This document shows positions 1 to 8,090 of a stretch of 64,000 nt of DNA, in pieces; the stretch's first letter is position 1; the number at the start of each line of letters is the position of its first letter. The position numbers and the translations under genes were made by a program. The notes below the pieces were generated by a model. It searched no databases, was not told the origin of the DNA, and was given only the letters and a program-made list of their open reading frames with translations. The DNA is from Longimicrobium sp. (GTDB lineage: Bacteria; Gemmatimonadota; Gemmatimonadetes; Longimicrobiales; Longimicrobiaceae): positions 1-64,000 of the forward strand of contig DASVQP010000120.1 in NCBI GenBank assembly GCA_036389135.1. The letters are read 5' to 3'.

Positions 1-138
1 CTGCGAAGTCAAGGCGGAGTAGAAATCCATGTACAACATGTTTTCGGTGAATCCAACGATTTTGGATACGAAAGTCCAGCAATGGCGCCAATTCCGTCTC
101 TCGCGTGTAGCTTTCACTGTCGAACGCCTACTGTGTGA
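1..138 (+). other. Possible 3' end of an upstream coding region (weak)
   Basis: A reading frame is open from the first base to a TGA at 136-138 (46 codons). The base composition is clearly less GC-rich than every other gene here, and the peptide resembles nothing I recognise. It could be the tail of a gene outside the window, perhaps a transferred one, or simply open intergenic DNA. The hairpin that follows directly supports some transcript ending here. Confidence 0.2.
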
Positions 139-150
139 GGCGCTTTTTTT
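125..150 (+). terminator. Rho-independent terminator for an upstream transcript
   Basis: A short stem (CGCCT at 125-129 pairing with AGGCG at 138-142) is followed at once by seven T residues (144-150). It lies 15 bases before the endonuclease V start, so it probably ends a transcript entering from the left. The stem is only five base pairs, so strength is uncertain. Confidence 0.55.
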
Positions 151-165
151 GAGGAATCGAAACCC

Positions 166-867
166 ATGACCGATTCCGCGAACCCGCTCGGCCACGGCTG
201 GGGCCTCACCGTAGCGCAGGCGCGCGAGCTGCAGCTTGCCCTGCGCGAGCGCATCGAGCTGCGCGCGCCGCCGGACTTCCGCCCGCGCACCATCGCCGGC
301 GCGGACGTCTCGATGGAGAAGTTCGCGAAGCGCGGCTACGCGGGGATCGTGACGCTGGACGCCGCCACGCTGGCGACGGTGGAGGAAGCGAGCTCCGCCG
401 CCACGCTCCAGATGCCGTACATCCCCGGCTACCTCTCCTTCCGCGAGCTTCCCCCGCTGGACGACGCCTTCCGGAAGCTGCGGATGAAGCCCGACGTGGT
501 GATCTTCGACGGGCAGGGGCTCGCGCACCCCCGCCGCTTCGGCATCGCGTGCCACGGCGGGCTGCTGTGGGACGTCCCCACCATCGGCTGCGCCAAGTCC
601 ATCCTGGTGGGCGGGCACGACGAGCCGGGGTGGGCGCGCGGATCCACCGCCCCGCTCGTGCACCAGGGCGAGACCGTCGGGGTGGCCCTGCGCACCCGCG
701 ACGGCGTCAAGCCCGTGTACGTCTCTCCCGGCCACCTCATGGACGTCGAGACGGCCGTGCGCATCGTCCTCTCCGTCTCGCCCAGGTACCGCGAGCCGGA
801 GACCACCCGCCGCAGCCACCGCCTGGTGAACGAGATAAGGCGGGCGGACAGCGGGCCCGGCGGTTGA
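166..867 (+). CDS. nfi: Endonuclease V (deoxyinosine 3'-endonuclease)
   Basis: 233 residues, a normal length for bacterial endonuclease V, which nicks DNA at the second phosphodiester bond 3' of deoxyinosine and so starts repair of deaminated adenine. Family motifs are in order: AGADVS with catalytic Asp47, the wedge motif PYIPGYLSFRE (residues 84-94, with Tyr85 and Glu94), and DGQGLAHPRRFG (from Asp115, His121), followed by GCAKS. All catalytic acids are present, so the enzyme should be active. The ATG start follows a terminator and a GAGGAA ribosome site. It appears to be a single-gene unit; the next gene is about 400 bases away behind repeats. Confidence 0.95.
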   Translation: MTDSANPLGHGWGLTVAQARELQLALRERIELRAPPDFRPRTIAGADVSMEKFAKRGYAGIVTLDAATLATVEEASSAATLQMPYIPGYLSFRELPPLDDAFRKLRMKPDVVIFDGQGLAHPRRFGIACHGGLLWDVPTIGCAKSILVGGHDEPGWARGSTAPLVHQGETVGVALRTRDGVKPVYVSPGHLMDVETAVRIVLSVSPRYREPETTRRSHRLVNEIRRADSGPGG

Positions 868-1140
868 AACCGCTGCAACAACCGCGGGAAACCTGCCTTC
901 GCAGGTTCCGGGGAGCGGGGCACCGGCGCGGCATCGCCGGGGGATGAATCCCCCGGCTGGAACCACGCGAAGACGGCTGAAGCCGTCTCGTTCGTGGCCG
1001 GTTGTGGTGCACGCCCGTGATGGATCAGTGCAGCGCTCACGGAGTTCTCCCCCTCTCCGCCCTGCGCCCCCGCAGGCGTGGGAGGGGGCCGGGGGGAGGG
1101 GGCCCGCTGCACCACGCACCAACGCACTAACGCACTCCCT
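860..1140. repeat. Intergenic repeat cluster (GGCTGAAGCC-type palindromes, GC hairpin, octad repeats)
   Basis: This 394-base gap between nfi and the sigma factor holds three repeat types seen elsewhere in the window. First come palindromic units around GGGGGATGAATCCCCC and GACGGCTGAAGCCGTC (about 900-1000), also found at 5268-5357 and 54032-54075. Then comes the C-rich/G-rich hairpin at about 1044-1104, also at 31033-31094 and 58251-58312. Last are octad ACGCACTA repeats (about 1115-1140). I see no gene on either strand. Confidence 0.75.
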
Positions 1141-1261
1141 TCCGCCCCCCGCCCCCGCGCAATATCCTCCCGGCACCCTTCCTGCCGCACCTCCGGTCAG
1201 AATCCGCCGGCCCGGCGCGTTCCACCCCGACAATTCAGAGCCCGTAGCCATCTTGCCTCCG

Positions 1262-1780
1262 ATGTACGACGAGGAAGAGCCGTTGAATCCCACGAAGCTC
1301 TTCCTGGAGCACTACGACGGGCTGTACCGCTACCTGGTGCGCCTGACGGGCGACCCGGACCTGGCGGCGGACGCGGCGCAGGAAGCGTTCGTACGCCTGG
1401 TGGAGCGGCCACCGCAGGACCGCCACGTGCGGGCCTGGCTGTACGCGGTGGCCACCAACGTGGTACGCGACACCGCCCGCGCCCGTGCGCGCTGGCTCAC
1501 GCTGCTCCGCGCGACGCCCGAGAGGGCGCCCGTGGGCGACATGGGCCCGGCGCCGGACGCGGCTACCGAGAGTGAGGAACGCCGGCGCCTGGTGAGGGCC
1601 GCGCTGGACCGTCTTTCGTGGAAGGAGCGCACCGTGCTGCTGATGCGCGAGGAAGGCTTCGCGCATCACGAGATCGCCGACGCGGTGGGGACCACCACCG
1701 GGTCGGTGGGAACCATGCTGGCACGCGCGCTCAAGAAACTTTCCGCGGAGCTCTCTCCCTCAACCGAGAGCCTTCGATGA
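1262..1780 (+). CDS. ECF-type RNA polymerase sigma-70 factor
   Basis: 172 residues with the two-domain plan of extracytoplasmic-function sigma factors. Region 2 spans roughly residues 12-75 (YDGLYRYLVRLTGD, then AADAAQEAFVRLVE and the AWLYAVATNVVRD helix). Region 4 spans roughly 108-165 (LDRLSWKERTVLLMREEGF, then the HTH IADAVGTTTGSVGTMLARA). It would direct core polymerase to a small stress regulon. The ATG at 1262 is chosen because homology begins here; longer upstream readings run through repeat DNA. The TGA stop overlaps the start of the zinc-finger anti-sigma gene (ATGA), the usual arrangement for an ECF factor and its inhibitor. The signal and regulon are unknown. Confidence 0.92.
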   Translation: MYDEEEPLNPTKLFLEHYDGLYRYLVRLTGDPDLAADAAQEAFVRLVERPPQDRHVRAWLYAVATNVVRDTARARARWLTLLRATPERAPVGDMGPAPDAATESEERRRLVRAALDRLSWKERTVLLMREEGFAHHEIADAVGTTTGSVGTMLARALKKLSAELSPSTESLR

Positions 1781-2706
1781 GCTTTGTGATCGGTCCGCGC
1801 ACCCATCTGGGTGAGACGGACCTGCTTCGATACCTGGACCGGCAGCTCGACCGCGAAGCGCTGCGGCACGCGCGGCACCACCTGGCGCAGTGCACCGCCT
1901 GCGCCGCGCAGCTCGCCGAGCTGGAGCGGCGCTCCGCCACCGTCAGCGCGCTGATCGGCGAGCTGCCGGTGCAGCTGCCCGATTCCGGAAAGCGGGCCGT
2001 GGCGCTGGCCGCCATGGACCGCGCCCGCCTGCGCAGCTCGGCCACCGGCCCGCTCAGCGGCAGGGTGCTGCTGCGCGCGGCCGCCCTCTTCATGCTGGGG
2101 CTGCTGGGGGCGTTGTCCACGCAGCCCGGCCGCGCCTGGGTCTCCGACCGGGTGGAGGCGGTGGCCGGCGACAACCCCGGACCGGTGCTGGCGGGCGTCC
2201 TGCGCATGCTGGACGGCGACGAGCCGCCCCCGCCTACCGCCGCCGCGCCGCCGCCCGTGGAAGGTGTGCGCACGCAGCGCCCGGCCGCCACGCCGCGGGA
2301 GCGCGTGCAGGTGCAGTCGCGCCGCACCGTGCCGCCCGGGACCACCGCGCCGGTGAAGTTCACCCCCAGCGGCCCGGAAGTGACGATTCGCTTCGAGACG
2401 CTGCAGCGAGGCGGCACGGCCACGCTCTGGCTGCGCGACGTGGAGGATGCCACCGCGCAGGTCACGAGCGGACATCGCGGCGAGCGGATCGTGCCGGTGG
2501 AGGGCGGCGTCCGGGTGCAGAACCGGGCGAGCTCCCGCGCGCACTACATGCTCACCGTGCCCGTGTACTTCCGGGTGCTGCGCGTGCAGGTGGGCGACGG
2601 GCCGGAGACGCTGATCCCCGTCTCCAAGTCCAAGACCGACTGGATCTGGACGATCCCCCTGCAGGCGAGCGCCGAGCCCTCGTCCGCGGACAAGGACCAC
2701 AACTAG
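1777..2706 (+). CDS. Membrane anti-sigma factor with zinc-finger (ZAS) domain
   Basis: 309 residues. The N-terminal domain carries the ZAS signature His35-x3-Cys39-x2-Cys42, which binds zinc and holds the sigma factor inactive. One hydrophobic segment (about 97-114, LLRAAALFMLGLLGAL) would anchor it in the inner membrane, leaving a Pro/Thr-rich linker (about 150-200) and a roughly 100-residue extracytoplasmic beta-rich domain as probable sensor. It starts inside the sigma gene's stop (ATGA), so translation is coupled and the pair works as one switch. A G/C hairpin follows. The C-terminal sensor domain has no family I can name. Confidence 0.85.
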   Translation: MSFVIGPRTHLGETDLLRYLDRQLDREALRHARHHLAQCTACAAQLAELERRSATVSALIGELPVQLPDSGKRAVALAAMDRARLRSSATGPLSGRVLLRAAALFMLGLLGALSTQPGRAWVSDRVEAVAGDNPGPVLAGVLRMLDGDEPPPPTAAAPPPVEGVRTQRPAATPRERVQVQSRRTVPPGTTAPVKFTPSGPEVTIRFETLQRGGTATLWLRDVEDATAQVTSGHRGERIVPVEGGVRVQNRASSRAHYMLTVPVYFRVLRVQVGDGPETLIPVSKSKTDWIWTIPLQASAEPSSADKDHN

Positions 2707-2724
2707 TCCCCGCGAATGCAAGCC

Positions 2725-2758
2725 GCCCCCTCCCCCGGGTAGTTTGGGGGAAGGGGGC
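2725..2758. terminator. GC-rich hairpin between convergent genes
   Basis: GCCCCCTCCCCC at 2725 pairs with GGGGGAAGGGGGC ending at 2758, with one mismatch. It sits between the ends of the anti-sigma gene (+) and the PPC-repeat gene (-) and could act as a bidirectional terminator, although no T-tract follows. Confidence 0.4.
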
Positions 2759-2786
2759 AGCGAGGTGACGAGCGGGGGAGGGGGCC

Positions 2787-3929
2787 TTACCGGCTGCGCG
2801 TGCTGCTCATCCGCAGCTTGTACGCGCCGACGCCGCCCGCGCCCAGGGAGCTGGCGCGCACCACGTAGTCGCCGTCCTCCGGGAGGGTGACTTCCAGGTG
2901 CGAGTTGGTGCCGTCCGGGCCGTCGTCGTTGCTGGAGATCTCCTCGAAGCGGCCGTTCACCATCCGCCCCACAGCCACCACCGTGTCGAAGGCGTCGGAC
3001 GACATGGTGAAGGTCATCGGCGCGTCCTTGCTGCCGCGGAAGCTCCAGTAGTCGTACAGCGCGCCGTCGTCGGCCTCGGCGTCGCCGTCCTCCAGCGCGC
3101 CCTCGGCGTCCGTCTCGGGGCGCAGCGCCTGCGGGGTGGCGGGGCGGCTCGCCGGGCGCTCGGTCACCATCAGGGTGTACGGCCCGGTGTCGCTCCCCAC
3201 CGAGTTGGCGCGCAACACGTACTCGCCCGCCTCGTCCAGCGTCACCCGCATCCGCGAGTTGGTGCCCTCGCCCGCGCCATCATCGTCCGTGGACTTGGAG
3301 ACGAACTCGCCGCCCGTCATCCGGCCCAGGTTCAGAAAGGTGTCGAAGGAGTCGGACTTCATCTCGATCGACAGGCGCTGCCCCGGGCGGCCGGTGAGGA
3401 TGTAGCTGTCGTAGAAGGTGTCGTCGTCCTCCAGTATGGCGTCGGTCTCGGCGAGCGAGCCGGTCACCGTCTCTCCGATGCGGATGGGTCGGGGTGCGCC
3501 GGTGGAGGTGCGCGGGGCGTCCGCCAGGCTGAGCGTGAAGGCGCCCGTCTTCTCCGGGTCCAGCGACTGCGCCACCAGCAGGTACGTGCCGGCGTCTTTG
3601 GGGGTGAAGCGGATGCGCGCGTCGGTCTCGCCGCCGTGATCGTCGTCTTCCTTGAGGACGTCGGTGATGCCGCCCACGTTGCGCGCCACGCGCAGGTACG
3701 CGTCGAAGTCCTTGGAGCGCATGGTGATGACGTAGGGGCGCCCCGCCGCGGCTTCGAAGCGGTACACCTTGAAGCGGCCCCGCTCGGTGGGGGTGGGATC
3801 GGCCTCCGCCAGCGTGCCGTTGACCGTCTGCCCCGGGCGGATGGCGGGGTGGTTGGCCTGCGCCACCGCGGGAGCCGCCGCGCCCGCCAGGAGGAGCGCC
3901 GCCACGGCGCCACATCGAATCGCGTTCAT
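2787..3929 (-). CDS. Secreted protein with three PPC-like repeats (paralogue A)
   Basis: 380 residues from the ATG at 3929, chosen because it gives a clean signal peptide (MNAIRCGAVAALLLAGAAAP, cleavage near AVAQA). The rest is three repeats of about 110 residues, each beginning near a G-[EQ]-T-V-x-G-[ST]-L motif, continuing FxAxxGxxxxIxMxSxxFDxxL, then an acidic DDD stretch and an ending of the type GxYxLxVxxxxxxxTGxYxL. This matches bacterial pre-peptidase C-terminal (PPC) beta-sandwich domains, normally attached to secreted proteases. Here they stand alone, with no catalytic domain. The acidic loops suggest calcium binding. A paralogue lies 59 bases upstream on the same strand, so the two are probably co-transcribed products of a tandem duplication. 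Function unknown. Confidence 0.8.
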   Translation of the reverse strand: MNAIRCGAVAALLLAGAAAPAVAQANHPAIRPGQTVNGTLAEADPTPTERGRFKVYRFEAAAGRPYVITMRSKDFDAYLRVARNVGGITDVLKEDDDHGGETDARIRFTPKDAGTYLLVAQSLDPEKTGAFTLSLADAPRTSTGAPRPIRIGETVTGSLAETDAILEDDDTFYDSYILTGRPGQRLSIEMKSDSFDTFLNLGRMTGGEFVSKSTDDDGAGEGTNSRMRVTLDEAGEYVLRANSVGSDTGPYTLMVTERPASRPATPQALRPETDAEGALEDGDAEADDGALYDYWSFRGSKDAPMTFTMSSDAFDTVVAVGRMVNGRFEEISSNDDGPDGTNSHLEVTLPEDGDYVVRASSLGAGGVGAYKLRMSSTRSR

Positions 3930-3988
3930 CGTCTTCTCGTTCCGGGGGAAGTGGGTGGCGGCCATCGGGGCCGCCGGTCGGGGAAGGG

Positions 3989-5128
3989 TCACAGCCGCTC
4001 GACGATCAGGGTGTACGCCCCCGTCTCGCCACCGGTGAGGGTGTTCGCGCGGATCACGTACGTGCCGGCGCGCGGAAGGGTGATCTCGATCCTGGCGTCG
4101 GTGCCGCCGCCTTGGTCGTCGTCGGTCTGGATGGACTCGAAGCTCTCCCCCGTCCCCTGCCCGACGGAGAGGAAGGCGTCGAAGTCCGTCGATCGCATGG
4201 TGATGCGCAGCCGCTCGCCCGCGCGTCCCTCGTACACGAAGGCGTCGTAGTAGGAGTCGTCGTCCGCCTGAGCATCGCTGTCGGAAAGCTGGCCGTTGAC
4301 GGTCTGGCCGGCGCGGATCGCCTGCGGCCGCGGTGCCGGCGGCGGCGTGTAGGGGCGCAGGGCGATGGTGTACGCGCCCGTCTCGCCGCCGCTGACGGAG
4401 TTGGCGCGGATGACGTAGTCGCCGTTTTCCGGCAGCGTCAGGCGCACGCGCGCGTCGTTCCCGCCCGCCCCGTCGTCGTCCATCTCCAGGACGTTGAGCT
4501 CGGTGCCGTCGAGCTGCCCCACCGACAGGTGCGAGTCGAAGGCGGTGGACCGCATCACCACCTCCACCTGCTCGCCCCGCCGGCCGGTGAAGCGGAAGTG
4601 GTCAAAGTACGAGCCGTCGGCCATCTTCGGGTCGGATGCGGCCAGCGCTCCGCTCACCGTCTGCCCCGTGCGGATCGGCGCGGCGACGGCGGCGGGGGTG
4701 GGCGCGTCCTCGTCGTCCTCCTCCTCGCCCCCCGCTTCGACGGTCAGGGTGTAGGCGCCCGTCTCCCCCCCGCTGAGCGAGTTGGCGCGGACGATGTAGT
4801 CGCCGTCCGCCGGAAAGGTGATCGCGAGGCGTGCATCGGTGTCGCCCGCGCCATCGTCGTCGCTCTCGATCTCGTCGAACTCGCCGCCTTCCATGCGCCC
4901 GACCGCCAGGTAGGCATCGAACGCGGAGGAGCGCAGGGTGAAGGTCACGCGCTCGCCCTGGCGGGCGCGAAAGGTATACAGGTCGTAGTGCGAGTCGTCG
5001 CCCGCCGTGGGGTCGGTGGCGGAGAGCTCGCCGCGCACCGTCTGACCTACGCGGATGGGGGCCTGGGCGTGCAGCGGAAGCGCGAGGACCAGGACGGCCC
5101 CTGCTGCCAGCAACGAAGTTCTGAGCAT
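3989..5128 (-). CDS. Secreted protein with three PPC-like repeats (paralogue B)
   Basis: 379 residues with signal peptide MLRTSLLAAGAVLVLALPLH ending near AQA. Three PPC-type repeats follow (about residues 24-132, 150-256 and 266-378). Each has IRxGQTVxGxL, a central FDxxLxVGxxxG strand, a DDDGAGxxDAR or DDDQGGGTDAR acidic turn and a closing GDYxIRANSxxGGETGAYT strand. The second linker is very acidic (GGEEEDDEDAP). It precedes paralogue A in the same transcript. Repeats within this protein resemble each other more than those of paralogue A do. No enzymatic domain is visible, so a structural, calcium-binding or cell-surface role is inferred only. Confidence 0.82.
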   Translation of the reverse strand: MLRTSLLAAGAVLVLALPLHAQAPIRVGQTVRGELSATDPTAGDDSHYDLYTFRARQGERVTFTLRSSAFDAYLAVGRMEGGEFDEIESDDDGAGDTDARLAITFPADGDYIVRANSLSGGETGAYTLTVEAGGEEEDDEDAPTPAAVAAPIRTGQTVSGALAASDPKMADGSYFDHFRFTGRRGEQVEVVMRSTAFDSHLSVGQLDGTELNVLEMDDDGAGGNDARVRLTLPENGDYVIRANSVSGGETGAYTIALRPYTPPPAPRPQAIRAGQTVNGQLSDSDAQADDDSYYDAFVYEGRAGERLRITMRSTDFDAFLSVGQGTGESFESIQTDDDQGGGTDARIEITLPRAGTYVIRANTLTGGETGAYTLIVERL

Positions 5129-5267
5129 CGTTCGGGGGATCGTGGTGAGGTCGGGCGGGGCGGAGGTGCCCGGACGGCGGTGGGTGTGCCACGGAATCCC
5201 GCCGCAGCTTTCGCCAATCTAGCGCCCAGGGGAAGAAAGAAAAGGCTTCTCTCCGGCTGCCGGCACC

Positions 5268-5357
5268 GCCGCGGGATGAATCTCTCGGCTGGAACGACTG
5301 CACCGGGGGCTGAAGCCCCCGGCTGAAACCACGGGAAGCCGGCTGAAGGCGGCTTGA
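5268..5357. repeat. GGCTGAAGCC-type palindromic repeat
   Basis: Contains GCGGGATGAATCTCTCGGCTGG, then GGGGGCTGAAGCCCCCGGCTG and GGCTGAAGGCGGC units, the same family as at about 900-1000 and 54032-54075. It is non-coding and able to fold into successive hairpins. It lies upstream of the PPC genes and next to a longer palindromic element. Confidence 0.7.
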
Positions 5358-5378
5358 GAAACGCGGCATCCCCATTTC

Positions 5379-5572
5379 TGTCATCCTGAGCGACGCGCTT
5401 CTGCGTCCTCGCCTCCGCTCCGTGATTTGGCGCGGAGCAAAGGATCTACTGCGCGTGACGAGGGGCCGGGCGTGACGTGCCGTTCCCGGCGGCTCCGGCT
5501 AGATCCTTCGGTCGCCGCAGGAGTCCAGAGTGCGACCCCCGGCATCCGCGGGGCGGCTCTCTCAGGATGACA
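5379..5572. repeat. Palindromic ~195-bp element, copy 1 (MITE-like)
   Basis: Starts TGTCATCCTGAG and ends CTCAGGATGACA, perfect terminal inverted repeats. Internal inner inverted motifs are AAAGGATCTACTGC and TAGATCCTTCGGTCGCCG. Two related copies occur at 12242-12437 (opposite orientation) and 53807-54001 (same orientation). There is no open frame inside. It looks like a small non-autonomous dispersed element. Together with the preceding palindromes it explains most of the gap 5129-5662. Confidence 0.8.
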
Positions 5573-5602
5573 AGCGGTATTGCGCGCCGCCTGCGCAAAC
5601 GA

Positions 5603-5640
5603 ACCACGCCCCGAACGGCCGAAGCTGTCCGGGGCGTGGT
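5603..5640 (-). terminator. Terminator hairpin at the end of the PDH operon
   Basis: ACCACGCCCCG (5603-5613) pairs perfectly over 11 bases with CGGGGCGTGGT (5630-5640). It lies 22 bases beyond the stop of the E2 gene, in the right place to end the pyruvate dehydrogenase transcript. There is only a short T-rich run (TTCGTTT) after it on the minus strand. Confidence 0.6.
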
Positions 5641-5662
5641 GGATGTGCGGATGATGCGCCGG

Positions 5663-7000
5663 CTACGCGATCATCAGCATGGGGTCTTCGAGGTAGCTCT
5701 TGAAGGTGCGGAGGAACTCCGCGCCGGTGGCCCCATCGATCACGCGGTGGTCGCAGGTGAGGGTGACGCGCATCCGCGGACGGATCTGCATCTCGCCGTC
5801 GACGGCTACGACCTTGTCCACCGAGGCGCCGATGGCCATGATCGCGGCCTCCGGCGGGTTGAGCACCGCGGTGAACTCCTCGATCCCGAACATCCCCAGG
5901 TTGGAGATGGAGAAGGTGGAGCCGGTGTACTCCTCCGGCTTCAGCTTCTTCTCGCGGGCGCGCCCGGCAAGCTCCTTCACCTCGCGGCTGATCTCCGCCA
6001 CGCCCTTGCGGTCGGCATCGAAGATCACGGGGGTGATGAGCCCCTCCTCCACCGCCACCGCCACGCCGATGTTGACGCGGTCGTTCATGCGGATGGTGTC
6101 GCCCTGCCACGACGCGTTGACCCACGGGTGCCTGCGCAGCGCCCCGGCCACCGCGCGGATCACCAGGTCGTTGGGGGACACCTTCACCCCGTCGGCGGCG
6201 AAGCGCTCGTTGATGCGGCCCCGCATCTTCATGGCCTCGCCCATGTCGATCTCGACGGTGAGGTAGAAGTGCGGGACCGGGCCGCTGGACATCGAAAGCC
6301 GCTTGGCGATGGCCTTCCGCATCTGCGACACCGGCACGTCGCGCCCACCCGCCGCCGGCTGCGAAGCTGCGGCCTGGGGCTGCGGCGCCGGAGCCGCGGC
6401 CTGCGGCTGGGCCGGCTGCTGCTGGGCGCCGCCCGCCTGCATCGCCGCCTCCACGTCGCGGCGGATGATGCGGCCGCCGGGGCCGCTGCCGCGCATGGAA
6501 CCGACGTCTACACCGGCATCGGCCGCCATGCGCCGGGCCAGCGGCGACGCCTTCACCCGCCCGTCGCCACCGCCCGCGGGCGCGCCGCTCTCGGCCTGTG
6601 CGGCGGGGGCCGGAGTGGCGGGAGCGGCCGGCTGAGCCGGAACCTCTTCCGCCTGCTGAGCCGCAGGCGCTGGAGCGGCCGGTGCGGGCGCGGCGGCTTC
6701 GGGAGCCTTTGCGGGTGCCGCCGGCGCGTCGCCGCCGCCGGTGAGCGCCGAGACGTCCTCGTCCGCCGCGCCGATGACGGCGATCACCACGCCTACGTTG
6801 GCCGTGTCGCCGTCGCCGATCATGCGCTTGCGCAGGACGCCGGAGCCGCGCGCCACCAGCTCCATCGTCGCCTTGTCGGTCTCGACCTCGGCAAGGACGT
6901 CGCCTTCCTTGACCTCGTCGCCCTCGTTCTTGAGCCAGGTGCTGATCCGCCCTTCCTCCATCGTGGGGGAGAGGGCTTCCATGTAGACTTTCGTGGCCAT
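5663..7000 (-). CDS. pdhC: Pyruvate dehydrogenase complex E2, dihydrolipoamide acetyltransferase
   Basis: 445 residues from the ATG at 7000, where the lipoyl domain begins after a GGAAG ribosome site. One lipoyl domain covers about residues 2-80 with the lipoylated Lys43 in ETDKAT. A long Ala/Pro-rich flexible linker follows, then a peripheral-subunit-binding domain (ASPLARRMAADAGVD to GRIIRRDVEAAM). The C-terminal acyltransferase core ends with the catalytic DHRVIDG motif. It accepts the acetyl group from E1 on lipoamide and transfers it to CoA. It is last in the minus-strand operon E1 alpha, E1 beta, E2. E3 (lipoamide dehydrogenase) is not in the window. Lipoyl synthase lies nearby and would make its cofactor. 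Confidence 0.95.
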   Translation of the reverse strand: MATKVYMEALSPTMEEGRISTWLKNEGDEVKEGDVLAEVETDKATMELVARGSGVLRKRMIGDGDTANVGVVIAVIGAADEDVSALTGGGDAPAAPAKAPEAAAPAPAAPAPAAQQAEEVPAQPAAPATPAPAAQAESGAPAGGGDGRVKASPLARRMAADAGVDVGSMRGSGPGGRIIRRDVEAAMQAGGAQQQPAQPQAAAPAPQPQAAASQPAAGGRDVPVSQMRKAIAKRLSMSSGPVPHFYLTVEIDMGEAMKMRGRINERFAADGVKVSPNDLVIRAVAGALRRHPWVNASWQGDTIRMNDRVNIGVAVAVEEGLITPVIFDADRKGVAEISREVKELAGRAREKKLKPEEYTGSTFSISNLGMFGIEEFTAVLNPPEAAIMAIGASVDKVVAVDGEMQIRPRMRVTLTCDHRVIDGATGAEFLRTFKSYLEDPMLMIA

Positions 7001-7019
7001 TTCGAGCTTCCGTTGAAAG

Positions 7020-7095
7020 AAAGTCCTAAGTCCTAAGTGCCAAGTGCTGAACAGCGATGTGTTCACTCAGCACCTGGCACTTAGCACTTGGCACT
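7020..7095. repeat. Heptad inverted-repeat hairpin between pdhC and pdhB
   Basis: The left arm has AAGTCCTAAGTCCTAAGTGC units and the right arm has CACTTAGCACTTGGCACTA units, separated by a loop of roughly 15 bases (about 7051-7066). This is a gene-less version of the heptad arrays that flank the four-helix-bundle genes. The right arm supplies the TAG stop codon of pdhB (7096-7094). Confidence 0.8.
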
Positions 7096-8074
7096 ATCGG
7101 TACAGCACCCGGTTCACCTTCTCCACCACCATCTCCGCGCTCGGCTTGGCGGCGCGCTCCATCGCCTTGGCGTACGGCATCGGCACGTCGGCCTGCGTTA
7201 CGCGGAGGATGGGGGCGTCCAGCTCGTCGAAGGCCTCTTCCTGGATCAGCGCGGCCACCGTGGTCGTGATGCCGCCGAACGGCCACCCTTCCTCCAGCAG
7301 CACCACGCGGTTCGTCTTGGCGACGGTGCGCATGATCGACTCGGTGTCCAGCGGGCGCAGTGAGCGCAGGTCCAGCACGTCGGCCTGGATGCCATCCTTC
7401 TCCAGCTGCGCCGCCGCCTGGAGCGCCACGTGGATCATCTTGCCGTGCGTGATGATGGAGACGTCGCTCCCCTCGCGCTTCAGGTCCGCCACGCCCAGCG
7501 GGATGATGAAGTCGTCATCCTCGGGCACCTCGCCCTTGATGTTGTACAGCATCTCCCCCTCGAAGACGCACACCGGGTCGTCGTCGCGGATGGCGGCCTT
7601 GAGCAGCCCCTTGGCGTCGGCCGGGGTGCCGGGGACCACCACCTTGACCCCCGGATAGTGGGCCACCTGCGACTCCAGCGCCTGCGAGTGCTGCGCGCCC
7701 AGCTGCAGCGCCGCGCCGCTGGGCCCGCGAAACGTGATGGGGATGTTGAACTGGCCGCCGCTCATGCTGCGCATCTTGCTGGCGGCGTTGAAGATCTGGT
7801 CGAACGCCAGGATCGCGAAGTTCCACGTCATGAACTCGATCACCGGCCGGATCCCCGTCATCGCCGCGCCCACCCCCAGCCCCGCGAACCCGAGCTCGGT
7901 GATCGGCGTGTCCACCACGCGCAGCTCGCCGAACTGCTCCAGCAACCCCTTCGACACCTTGTACGCGCCGTTGTACACGCCCACCTCTTCCCCCATGAGG
8001 AAGACGTCGGGATCGCGCTGCATCTCTTCAGCGAGCGCTTGGTTGAGCGCCTCGCGATAGGTAATCACTGCCAT
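7094..8074 (-). CDS. pdhB: Pyruvate dehydrogenase E1 component, beta subunit
   Basis: 326 residues, standard length. It forms the heterotetrameric E1 with the alpha subunit and contributes to the thiamine-diphosphate site: early Glu in FLMGEEVGVYNGAYKVSKGL, then RVVDTPITELGFAGLGVGAAM. The transketolase C-terminal domain starts near SIITHGKMIHVALQAA and contains DLRSLRPLD and ENR-like turn LLEEGWPFGG. Its stop codon lies inside a heptad repeat. Between it and the alpha-subunit gene an inserted four-helix-bundle gene with its own repeats splits an operon that is normally contiguous. Confidence 0.95.
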   Translation of the reverse strand: MAVITYREALNQALAEEMQRDPDVFLMGEEVGVYNGAYKVSKGLLEQFGELRVVDTPITELGFAGLGVGAAMTGIRPVIEFMTWNFAILAFDQIFNAASKMRSMSGGQFNIPITFRGPSGAALQLGAQHSQALESQVAHYPGVKVVVPGTPADAKGLLKAAIRDDDPVCVFEGEMLYNIKGEVPEDDDFIIPLGVADLKREGSDVSIITHGKMIHVALQAAAQLEKDGIQADVLDLRSLRPLDTESIMRTVAKTNRVVLLEEGWPFGGITTTVAALIQEEAFDELDAPILRVTQADVPMPYAKAMERAAKPSAEMVVEKVNRVLYR

Positions 8075-8090
8075 TCGTTCATCTTCAGTT

